Shown here: one piece after another, positions 51,673 through 58,659 of the stretch
Layout: the number at the start of each line of letters is the position of its first letter
How positions within the stretch are numbered: the first letter of the stretch is position 1
NCBI RefSeq assembly: GCF_001620365.2
Contig: NZ_LQMT02000032.1
Coordinates: 187,077 to 251,076 of the forward strand
Reading direction: 5' to 3'
Source of the DNA: Amycolatopsis keratiniphila subsp. keratiniphila
GTDB lineage: Bacteria; Actinomycetota; Actinomycetes; Mycobacteriales; Pseudonocardiaceae
DNA length: 64,000 nt
Position numbers and translations under genes: made by a program
The notes under the pieces: model-generated
What the model saw: the letters and a program-made list of their open reading frames with translations, nothing else
What the model was told of the DNA's origin: nothing
Database searches by the model: none

Positions 51673-52716
51673 TCAGTCCGGAAAAACCGGGCTGAGGTCC
51701 ATCGGTGACTCCAGGTGGAGGTTCGAGGGCCAGTAGCGGCCCACCATCCGGTGATAGACGCCCTCCGGATCACTTCCGTCGAGATAGGCCCACGGCCGCT
51801 GGTAGAACCGGTCCCTGGTGCCGAGCAGATGCAGGAAGGCCCGCTCGGCGTTGCCGCCGCAGGCGAACGCGGCCGCGAAGTAGTGGTGCGCCTGCAGACC
51901 ACGCGGGTGCGGCTTCTCCTCGGCGAGCCAGCGGTCCGACGCGGCCACCAGCGTCGCCTGCATGCGCTCGCTGGAAAAGTAGAGCTTCTCGAACTCGTCG
52001 AGGCGGTCGTCGTCCAGCTGCCTCGACGCCATCAAGTAGACCTCGAAGCAGGCGGCGGGCTGGATCGCGGTCAGCGGGTCACCTGGCGGCGCGGCGCGCG
52101 CGGTTTCGAGGGCGAACGTCAGCATTTCCTGCTCGGTGCCGCCCCACTTCGGTGCCAGCGTCTGAAGCCGGATCATATGCGCGGAGAAATGAGCAGGGCT
52201 CCGCCGGACGGTTTCCCGCCACACCTCGTCCCGTTGGTCGCGGGGCGCGCTGAGGACGAGCGCAGCCGACATCAGATTGACCCAGGGCGTCGAGTCGTCC
52301 GGTATCAGTTCGGCGGCGCGGTGCAGCGGACCGATCGCTTTGGCGCCGACCTGATGCACCATCTTGAAGCGTTCCTGGCCGACGCCTTCGGCCCAGCCGG
52401 TGCCGCGGATCGCCATCGCCTCGTCGAGATACGCCGCGCCCGCCATCAGCCACAGCTCCGGCTCGTCCTGCTGCCGTGCGAGCTCCGCGATCTCGTCGGC
52501 GTGCCCGACCAGGCCCTTCGACAGCTGATCCAGCCGCAGGCCGCGGGTCTCGGCGTCCTCGCGAGATTCAGCCAGTACGGTTCGCGCTGCGCGAAGGTCA
52601 CCTTCGCGCAGCCCATCGAGCGCCGCGTCGAGCGCGAGGTCGTCGTAACAGTGATCGAGGATCAGCGTGCGACGTTCGGGCTCGGGCCGCGGCGCACGTC
52701 TGCCGAAGAGCTTCAC
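51673..52716 (-). CDS. Helical-repeat (TPR-like) cytoplasmic protein, unknown function
   Basis: A 347-residue, mostly alpha-helical soluble protein without signal or membrane segments. The pattern of paired helices (for example AAELIPDDSTPWVNLMSAALV and ETVRRSPAHFSAHMIRLQTL) recalls tetratricopeptide repeats. I do not recognise a family function. It ends just upstream of the SOS boxes, which serve the next gene on this strand. Confidence 0.75.
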   Translation of the reverse strand: MKLFGRRAPRPEPERRTLILDHCYDDLALDAALDGLREGDLRAARTVLAESREDAETRGLRLDQLSKGLVGHADEIAELARQQDEPELWLMAGAAYLDEAMAIRGTGWAEGVGQERFKMVHQVGAKAIGPLHRAAELIPDDSTPWVNLMSAALVLSAPRDQRDEVWRETVRRSPAHFSAHMIRLQTLAPKWGGTEQEMLTFALETARAAPPGDPLTAIQPAACFEVYLMASRQLDDDRLDEFEKLYFSSERMQATLVAASDRWLAEEKPHPRGLQAHHYFAAAFACGGNAERAFLHLLGTRDRFYQRPWAYLDGSDPEGVYHRMVGRYWPSNLHLESPMDLSPVFPD

Positions 52717-52749
52717 CGCGACACCCTATCGGGCGAAAATCTCGCTCTG

Positions 52750-53697
52750 TCAGAGCTTCGTGATCTCGTCGGCCACGTACCCGGCTGGCTGGATCAGCCC
52801 CGCGCACCGGCTTTCCCCGCGCGGCGCGGCCGAACGGCGTCGCACCGTCACGGAGTAGAAGTCCTCGCCGCCGCGCACGGTGACGACCCGCGCGTCGGCT
52901 TCGAGCAGCGGCTCCTCCTGTACGGCGAGCACGTCGTCCAGACCGGGGAGGTCCAGCCGCCGCCGGAGCGCGATCTCCGCGAACTGCGCCCACGCCGTCC
53001 GCGCGGACGTCCGGCCGCGAAGCTGCTCCGGCTCGACCTGGCCGCGCAGCGCGGCCTTGGCCACCAGCGCCGCCTCGGCCGGGTTCAGCTGGCCGTGCAG
53101 GAAACCGTCCGGGACCACCAGGAGGTTGCCCGCCCAGCGATCGCCGCCGACGTGACTGACCTCCCAGGCCCGGCCGGGGTGGTTGGTGTTGAGCGTCGAA
53201 GCCAGCGGGCGGCCGAGGACCGCGCAGCACATGTCCTTGGTGCCGTGGGTGCAGACCAGGAACAGCGGCCCGTCGACCCGGGTACCGAGCCCACCGGTGC
53301 CCTCGGCGACGGCTTCGAGGTCCAGCTCGGCGAGTTCACCCAGGTCGTGGATCTCGAGGCGTTCCAGCCAGCGGTTGCCCGGTTCACCCCCGCCGACATA
53401 CACGGAACGGGGACGATCCGGGTCTCGCCGGTGTTTGCCGGGACGACGGATGAGCAGCGGACGGAGCCCGTGCGACCGTCTCAGGTTTTCGAGCAGCTCA
53501 CGGCGCTCGGCGGGGAAGGCCTCGTCGAGGACGTTTTCCAGCGCGTCCGCGGGCCAGGGGCCCGGCTGCTCGATGAGCAGCCAGCACCGCATGTCGGCCG
53601 CGGTGCCGGCGGGGCTCGCCCCGAGCATGCGCGCGACGGTGGCGCAGCCCGGCAACGCGGCGGGCGGCGCTTGCGTGTCCGAGAGCTGAGTGGTCAT
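52750..53697 (-). CDS. Sucrase/ferredoxin-like family protein
   Basis: A 315-residue protein of the Suc_Fer-like family, with a thioredoxin-like ferredoxin core. The cluster motif is CTHGTKDMCCAVLGRPLA (about residue 150), and an earlier Cys lies in PGCATVARM. It probably binds a 2Fe-2S cluster and acts in electron transfer. Family members often lie near siderophore or iron genes. The ATG at 53697 follows GGAGGGG. An iron-box-like palindrome sits 25 bases upstream. Confidence 0.8.
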   Translation of the reverse strand: MTTQLSDTQAPPAALPGCATVARMLGASPAGTAADMRCWLLIEQPGPWPADALENVLDEAFPAERRELLENLRRSHGLRPLLIRRPGKHRRDPDRPRSVYVGGGEPGNRWLERLEIHDLGELAELDLEAVAEGTGGLGTRVDGPLFLVCTHGTKDMCCAVLGRPLASTLNTNHPGRAWEVSHVGGDRWAGNLLVVPDGFLHGQLNPAEAALVAKAALRGQVEPEQLRGRTSARTAWAQFAEIALRRRLDLPGLDDVLAVQEEPLLEADARVVTVRGGEDFYSVTVRRRSAAPRGESRCAGLIQPAGYVADEITKL

Positions 53698-53721
53698 CGG
53701 CTGACCCCTCCGGACCTCACC

Positions 53722-53740
53722 TTAGGCATGCCTTAGCTTA
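53722..53740 (-). promoter_or_regulatory. Possible iron-box (IdeR/DmdR) upstream of the ferredoxin-like gene
   Basis: TTAGGCATGCCTTAGCTTA matches the IdeR consensus in 12 of 19 positions, and its core AGGCATGCCT is palindromic. This is weaker than the site at 3995-4013. The iron-sulfur nature of the downstream product makes control by iron plausible. Confidence 0.4.
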
Positions 53741-53782
53741 CCCCGTCCGGGCTCCCTTCACACTTCTCGCCTCCTGTGACTT

Positions 53783-54964
53783 TCAGCCGATCGAGAGCAA
53801 TCCCTGCGTGGTGAGCTCGCCGAGGAAGGCCCGCACCGTCCCCCGATCGAGTTCGGACAGCTCGGCGAGTCGCTTGACCGCCTGCGGCGTGCCGTCGAGC
53901 AGCGCCTTCAGCAGCGGGGCCGCGGCTCCCGCGAAAACGAACCGTTTCCCGTCCGCGAGCAGGGTCACCCGGCCGTCACCCTCTTCGAGCACCGCCCTCG
54001 GGACCAGGAACCGGACCTCGGTCTCGTCGCCGTCCGGCAGCAGGCCGGGGGTCGCCGCCCAGGGCAGGCCGACGCGCGGATGCGCCGGGGCCGCCGAATC
54101 GCGTTCGGCGAGGAACCTGTCGACGACGTCGGTGGTCAGCGTGGCTTCCAGTTCCGCGCGCAGTGCCGCCGCGCGGGCCGCGCGCTCCTCCGCCGTCCCG
54201 AACCTCGGGAGGTCCTGCCGGAAGGCGGTGCTCGCCCGCAGCTTGTCGGCGAGCCACGAGACGAGGTCGATCCCCGTCGCCGGGCTGAAGCCGAGCGTGA
54301 GATGCAGCGACATCTCCCCCACCGCGGTGACGTCGTGCCAGTGCCCGCGCGGGACGTAGAGGACGTCGCCGTCTTCGAGGACGAAGTCGTCGATCGGTTC
54401 ACCGGGCCGCTCGGGCTGCTCGACGTCGCGATGCAGCGGCGCGGGCCTGGTCGGGCCGTGCATCCGCCAGCGTTTACGGCCGGCGACCTGGATGATGAAC
54501 GCGTCGTGGTCGTCCCAGTGCACGTCGAAGCCGTGGGTCACGCCCCAGCCGGCGTACAGGTTGACCTGAACGCTCTCCCGGAGGTCGTGTTCGAGGCTCC
54601 TGGCGAGATCGCCGATCGGGTCGCTGAGTTCCTGGATGGCGTCGAGCACCATCGTCGCGCCGCCGCGCAGGTGCTCGGTGAACGGAGCGGCCTGGAGGCG
54701 GGGGACGGTGCCACTGCGGCGGGTGGGGACGAGATCGGTGTAGCTCTCCATGGGCACCGGGGTGCCGTCGAGCGCGAGGCGCAGCCGCGGGAACTCCAGG
54801 CGGTGCTGCCGGAGGATCGCGTTCAGCGCCGGCCACGGCAGCAGGTCGGCGAACCGGCCCGCGCGGCCTTCGAAACGGCGGTAGGTCTCGCCCTGGACGT
54901 CTTGGAAGAACTGGCTGACCCCGAGCGGAGCCACGAGGTCAGCCAGCGTCGGCGTTCCGGGCAC
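53783..54964 (-). CDS. Cupin_4/JmjC-type Fe(II)/2-oxoglutarate oxygenase
   Basis: A 393-residue protein of the ribosomal-oxygenase-like Cupin_4 family. The double-stranded beta-helix core has the metal ligands in VHWDDHD (His149, Asp151) and RGHWHD (His210). VAGRKRW contributes a lysine for 2-oxoglutarate, and a C-terminal winged-helix module (about 350-393) is present. Characterised members hydroxylate Arg or His of ribosomal proteins, and related JmjC enzymes hydroxylate Asn or Asp. The GTG at 54964 follows immediately after the stop of a 43-residue peptide gene, so that peptide may be its substrate. This is inference. Confidence 0.85.
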   Translation of the reverse strand: MPGTPTLADLVAPLGVSQFFQDVQGETYRRFEGRAGRFADLLPWPALNAILRQHRLEFPRLRLALDGTPVPMESYTDLVPTRRSGTVPRLQAAPFTEHLRGGATMVLDAIQELSDPIGDLARSLEHDLRESVQVNLYAGWGVTHGFDVHWDDHDAFIIQVAGRKRWRMHGPTRPAPLHRDVEQPERPGEPIDDFVLEDGDVLYVPRGHWHDVTAVGEMSLHLTLGFSPATGIDLVSWLADKLRASTAFRQDLPRFGTAEERAARAAALRAELEATLTTDVVDRFLAERDSAAPAHPRVGLPWAATPGLLPDGDETEVRFLVPRAVLEEGDGRVTLLADGKRFVFAGAAAPLLKALLDGTPQAVKRLAELSELDRGTVRAFLGELTTQGLLSIG

Positions 54965-55096
54965 TCAGCCGTCGTTGCCGTCGTTGTCGGCGGCCGCGCC
55001 GTTGGCCTTCCCGCGGTCGACCGCGGTCGGGATCTTCTCGACCTCCAGCAGCAAACCGCTGTCGGGAGCCTGCGTACCTGACTGTTCCTGTGCCAT
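54965..55096 (-). CDS. 43-residue peptide, possible RiPP-type precursor for the JmjC oxygenase
   Basis: A small gene with the ribosome binding site AAAGGTGGCAGG ahead of ATG 55096 and the stop TGA directly abutting the GTG of the oxygenase gene. The peptide has a polar N terminus (MAQEQSGTQAPD), a hydrophobic leader-like stretch (GLLLEVEKIPTAV) and an Asn/Asp/Gly-rich C terminus (ADNDGNDG). It has no cysteine. Its position, size and leader-core layout suggest a precursor for post-translational hydroxylation, perhaps of Asn or Asp. It matches no RiPP class I know. A structural subunit or unrelated coupling peptide is possible. Confidence 0.6.
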   Translation of the reverse strand: MAQEQSGTQAPDSGLLLEVEKIPTAVDRGKANGAAADNDGNDG

Positions 55097-55267
55097 CCTG
55101 CCACCTTTTTCTAGACGAGCGGACGGACCGAAAATCGGCCTGGAGCGCCGCCAAGCCTACGACACGTTTCCGGAAAATTCACTGTCCAGCAGGGAAAAAC
55201 GGCCTTGTGAGCGATCTTCGACACCGTGGCGCCAGTTCACCCGGACAGCGGTTCTAAGCTGCCATTC

Positions 55268-55678
55268 ATGGCTGAACCGGCATCCGTCCCCCGCCCGCGC
55301 CGGGACGCGTTCGCGGCCATCGGGGCGGGTGGCGCGGTGGGCAGTCTCGCCCGCTACGGCCTCTCCGTCGCGATCCCCCACTCCCCCGGCCGGTTCCCGC
55401 TTTCCACCTTTGCCACCAACGTTTCCGGCTGCCTGCTGATCGGTGTCCTGATGGCGCTGCTGACCGCGGCGACGAAACCGCACAGACTGCTGCGGCCGTT
55501 TCTCGGGGTCGGGATCCTGGGCGGCTACACCACGTTTTCGACCTATGCGGCGGACACACTCGATCTTGTGACGGCGGGACGTCCGTTCACCGGGTTGGCG
55601 TACGCGTTCGCCACGGTGGCCGCCGCACTGGTAGCCGTCTACGCCGGACACGAGATCACCCGCGCGGTGAGGAAATGA
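55268..55678 (+). CDS. crcB: Fluoride channel CrcB, first subunit
   Basis: A 136-residue membrane protein of the Fluc family that exports fluoride. It has four helices and the family motifs GGAVGSLARYGLS, FATNVSGCLLIG (with the conserved Asn) and GGYTTFSTYAAD (the phenylalanine-box region). It overlaps the second crcB gene by four bases, so the pair forms the heterodimer typical of actinobacteria. No fluoride riboswitch is recognised upstream. Confidence 0.93.
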   Translation: MAEPASVPRPRRDAFAAIGAGGAVGSLARYGLSVAIPHSPGRFPLSTFATNVSGCLLIGVLMALLTAATKPHRLLRPFLGVGILGGYTTFSTYAADTLDLVTAGRPFTGLAYAFATVAAALVAVYAGHEITRAVRK

Positions 55679-56049
55679 CCGTTCTGTTCGTCGCGCTCGG
55701 CGGCGGCCTCGGCGCGATCCTGCGCTTCCTGACCGACCGGCGCGTCCAGGCCTGGCGGAAACCCGCGTTCCCGTGGGGCACGCTCACAGTGAACGTCGTC
55801 GGCTCGGCGATCCTCGGCGTGCTGACCGGCTGGGCCCTGCACGGCGGGCAGCCGGACGCGGTCCGCGCGCTGCTGGCCGTCGGTTTCTGCGGCGGGCTCA
55901 CGACGTTCTCGACGTTCGGGTACGAAACCCTGCTGCTGTTCACCGGAAAGACGCGAGCACGCGCCGTGCTGTACGTCGGCGTCACGATGGCCGCCGGGAT
56001 CGGCGCCGCGGCGATCGGACTGCTGATCGCGTCCGCGATCTGGCGCTGA
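55675..56049 (+). CDS. crcB: Fluoride channel CrcB, second subunit
   Basis: A 124-residue membrane protein with GGGLGAILRFLTDRR, TLTVNVVGSAILG and CGGLTTFSTFGYET, matching the Fluc signature. It pairs with the preceding subunit in antiparallel fashion. Its ATG overlaps the first gene's stop (ATGA). It is convergent with the marR gene, one base apart from its end. Confidence 0.94.
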   Translation: MTVLFVALGGGLGAILRFLTDRRVQAWRKPAFPWGTLTVNVVGSAILGVLTGWALHGGQPDAVRALLAVGFCGGLTTFSTFGYETLLLFTGKTRARAVLYVGVTMAAGIGAAAIGLLIASAIWR

Positions 56050-56050
56050 C

Positions 56051-56476
56051 TCAGTCTTCGGGCGCCATCCGCCACGCGGCCGCCGCGATCGCCTCGCGCT
56101 GCTCCGCCGGGAGGTCGGCCGCCATCTCCTCCAGCTTCTCGACGACGCCTTCGTGGGCGGCGTTCGCGAGCCGGAGCCCTTCTTCGGTCAGCGTGATCTT
56201 CAGCGCGCGGCGATCACAGGAATCCGCGACCCGCTCGACGAGCGCGCGCCGCTGCACACGATCCACCAGGCCGGTGACGCTGGACTTCTCGAGGTTCAGC
56301 ATCTTGCCGAGGTCGGTCATCCCAACGCCCGTCTCCCCCTGTGCCAGCACGCAGAGCAGCTGTGCCTGCTGCGGCGTGAGGTCGTGGGACCGGCCGACGT
56401 CGATGAAAGCCCGCTGCACGAGATGCGAAAGCCGCACCAGCGCCGTCGCGAATCCGAGGTCTTCGGCCGTGGTCAT
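56051..56476 (-). CDS. MarR-family transcriptional regulator
   Basis: A 141-residue winged-helix regulator. The DNA-binding part is GVGMTDLGKMLNLEKSSVTGLVDRV followed by the wing RRALVERVADSCDRRALKITLTEEG. It is divergent from the FAD oxidoreductase gene, and a strong palindrome lies in between (56507-56527). It is likely an autoregulated repressor whose ligand or redox signal is unknown. Confidence 0.92.
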   Translation of the reverse strand: MTTAEDLGFATALVRLSHLVQRAFIDVGRSHDLTPQQAQLLCVLAQGETGVGMTDLGKMLNLEKSSVTGLVDRVQRRALVERVADSCDRRALKITLTEEGLRLANAAHEGVVEKLEEMAADLPAEQREAIAAAAWRMAPED

Positions 56477-56489
56477 GACCGCAGTCTAC

Positions 56490-56553
56490 TTGACGATCGT
56501 TCGGAGTACGAACTACTGTAGTTCGTAGTACCAACATTACGCACTACGAACTA
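56490..56553. promoter_or_regulatory. MarR operator over the oxidoreductase promoter
   Basis: Arms TACGAACTAC (56507-56516) and GTAGTTCGTA (56518-56527) form a perfect palindrome around one T. A further half-site TACGAACTA lies at 56545-56553. The plus-strand promoter TTGACG (56490-56495), 18-base spacer, TACTGT (56514-56519) overlaps the palindrome. A repressor here would block both divergent genes. Confidence 0.8.
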
Positions 56554-56562
56554 GGGGATCTC

Positions 56563-57639
56563 ATGACCACGACCGTGGCCGTCATCGGCGGGGGATACGG
56601 CGGCACCACCGTCGCCAAGGAGCTGGACTCGTTCGCCGACGTCGTGCTCGTCGAGCCGCGCGAGGACTTCGTCCACCACGTCGCCGCCTTGCGGGGGCTC
56701 GTCGATCCCGAGTGGACGGATCGGCTCTTCTACCCGTACGCCGGGCTTCTCGAACGCGGGCGGGTGCTGCGCGACCGCGCGGTGAGCGTGGACCAGGGCG
56801 GCGTCACGCTCGCGTCGGGCGAGCGGCTCGCGCCGGACTACGTCGTGCTGGCGACCGGTTCGGCGTACCCGTTCCCGGCGAAGATCGATTTCCAAGACAG
56901 CGCTTCGGCGAAGGCGAAGATCCGCGCCACCCGCGAGGAACTCGCGGGCGCGGAGAAGGTGCTGCTGCTCGGCGCGGGCCCGGTGGGGCTCGAACTGGCG
57001 GGCGAGATCAAGACGGTCTGGCCGGAGAAGACCGTGACGATCGTCGACCCGGCGCGGGAGATCCTGGCCGGTTTCCCGGACGAGTTCCGCGCGGAGATCC
57101 GCCGCCAGCTCGACGAACTGGGCGTCGAACTCCTGCTCGGCACTTCACTGACCGAGGCCCCGGTCTCCGAGCCGGGACAGGCCAAGACGTTCACCTCGGG
57201 CCTCACCGGCGGTGGTGAAGTGACCGCCGACCTGTGGTTCCAGTGCTACGGCGGCGCGCCGCACACCGCGTACCTCGACGGCGAACTGGCCGCCGCGCGG
57301 CAGGCGAGCGGGCGGGTCGAGGTGACGCCGGAACTGCGTCTTCCGGGGCAGCCCCGCGTGTTCGCGCTCGGCGACATCACGGCGCTTCAGGAGGGGAAGC
57401 TCGCGAAGGTGGCCGGTGATCACGCGGAGATCGTCGTGGCCAACATCCGGGCGCTGATCGAAGGCGGCGAACTGCGGACGCACACGCCGGGCGGGCCGAT
57501 GATCTCGCTACCGCTCGGACCTTCCGGGGGCGCGACCTACGCGGAGGAGGTCGGCGTCCTGGACGCGGCGACGACCTCGGAGATCAAGGGGTCGCACATG
57601 ATGGCGTCGCGGTACGACGAGCTGTTCAACGTCGCCTGA
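56563..57639 (+). CDS. FAD-dependent NAD(P)H oxidoreductase (AIF/NDH-2-like)
   Basis: A 358-residue pyridine nucleotide-disulfide-type oxidoreductase. The FAD site is VAVIGGGYGGTTVAKEL at the N terminus. The NAD(P) site is VLLLGAGPVGLELAGEI (about residue 135), and the second FAD site is RVFALGDITAL (about 266). The family includes AIF-like and type II NADH dehydrogenases; no quinone or disulfide motif decides. It is divergent from marR and probably induced by the signal that MarR detects. Confidence 0.88.
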   Translation: MTTTVAVIGGGYGGTTVAKELDSFADVVLVEPREDFVHHVAALRGLVDPEWTDRLFYPYAGLLERGRVLRDRAVSVDQGGVTLASGERLAPDYVVLATGSAYPFPAKIDFQDSASAKAKIRATREELAGAEKVLLLGAGPVGLELAGEIKTVWPEKTVTIVDPAREILAGFPDEFRAEIRRQLDELGVELLLGTSLTEAPVSEPGQAKTFTSGLTGGGEVTADLWFQCYGGAPHTAYLDGELAAARQASGRVEVTPELRLPGQPRVFALGDITALQEGKLAKVAGDHAEIVVANIRALIEGGELRTHTPGGPMISLPLGPSGGATYAEEVGVLDAATTSEIKGSHMMASRYDELFNVA

Positions 57640-57649
57640 GTGCCTCGGA

Positions 57650-57704
57650 TGTCATGAAAGGGTCGTTCAGGACAAAAGATGTCCTGAACGACCCTTTCAT
57701 GACA
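57650..57704. repeat. 55-base palindrome, near-identical copy of 28632-28686
   Basis: Arms of 24 bases, starting TGTCATGAAAGGGTCGTTCA at 57650, pair perfectly with 57681-57704 around a seven-base loop. The same arms occur at 28632-28686. It lies between the convergent FAD oxidoreductase and LLM genes and may terminate both. Confidence 0.85.
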
Positions 57705-57708
57705 CGCG

Positions 57709-58659
57709 TCAGCGCGGAGCGAGACCCCGCACGTGCGCGAAGGGATCCTCCCCCGTCGGCAACAACGCGATGATCGGCGTCGTCAACCCGTTGTCCACAT
57801 AGGACTGCACCTGCTCGCGGCAGGATTCGAGGCTGCCGTGCACGATCAGGTCGTCGACGACCTCGTCCGGGATGACCTGGTTCGCCTTCTGCCGGTCGCC
57901 CGCCGCCCACGCCTCGTGCATCGGCGCGAGCGCGTCGCCCCGGCCGAGCCATTCGTGGAACGCGGCGTACACCGGCACGGTCAGGTAGCTCGAGATGAGC
58001 ATCCGCCCGAGCCCGCGCGCGGCGTTCTTGTCCTCGGTGGGACACACGAAGATCCGCGCCGCCAGTTCGACGTCCGGCCCGATCTCCGCCCGCACCTTCG
58101 GCACGTCGGAGGCGGCGAGCCAGTTCGTGATGGCGCCGTCGGCCTCCTTCGCGGCCAGCCGCAGCATCCCCGGCCGCAGCGCGGCGAGCATGATCGACGG
58201 CGGCGGGTCGGCGGGCCGCTCCAGCCGGAACTTGCTGACGGAGAACGATTCGTACTCCTCGGTGACCTTCTCCCCCGCCAGCGCGGAACGCAGGAAGCGC
58301 AGGGTGTCCCGCGAGCGCGCGAACGGCGCTTCGAACTCGGCGGCGTTCCAGTTCTTCACGATCACCGGCGACGACGCGCCGATGCCGAGCACGAACCGGC
58401 CGGGCGCGAGTTCCGCGACGGTCGCCGCGCTCATCGCCAGCAGTCCTGGCCCGCGCGTGTACACCGGCACGATCGCGGTGCCCAGCCGCAGCTGCGGCGC
58501 CCATTGCGAAGCCAGCACCAGCGGGGTGAAGGCGTCGTGGCCCGCCGTCTCGGCCGACCACGCGTCGGTGTAGCCGAGATCCGGCAGCTCCCGCACCATC
58601 TCCTCGTGCGCCACGAGCGGCACCCCGGTCAGCGGAATGGTGATGCCCCACCGTTTCAT
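57709..58659 (-). CDS. LLM-class (probably F420-dependent) oxidoreductase
   Basis: A 316-residue TIM-barrel oxidoreductase of the luciferase-like family. Characteristic parts are DAWSAETAGHDAFTPL, LRLGTAIVPVYTRGP, ELAPGRFVLGIGAS and a late VHGSLESCREQVQ. In actinomycetes such enzymes commonly use coenzyme F420. The substrate is unknown. Its start overlaps the peptidase stop by four bases, so the two are coupled. Confidence 0.88.
   Translation of the reverse strand: MKRWGITIPLTGVPLVAHEEMVRELPDLGYTDAWSAETAGHDAFTPLVLASQWAPQLRLGTAIVPVYTRGPGLLAMSAATVAELAPGRFVLGIGASSPVIVKNWNAAEFEAPFARSRDTLRFLRSALAGEKVTEEYESFSVSKFRLERPADPPPSIMLAALRPGMLRLAAKEADGAITNWLAASDVPKVRAEIGPDVELAARIFVCPTEDKNAARGLGRMLISSYLTVPVYAAFHEWLGRGDALAPMHEAWAAGDRQKANQVIPDEVVDDLIVHGSLESCREQVQSYVDNGLTTPIIALLPTGEDPFAHVRGLAPR

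Noticed and set aside
55097..55267. Fluoride riboswitch upstream of crcB
   Set aside because: No match to the conserved riboswitch core was seen in the gap.
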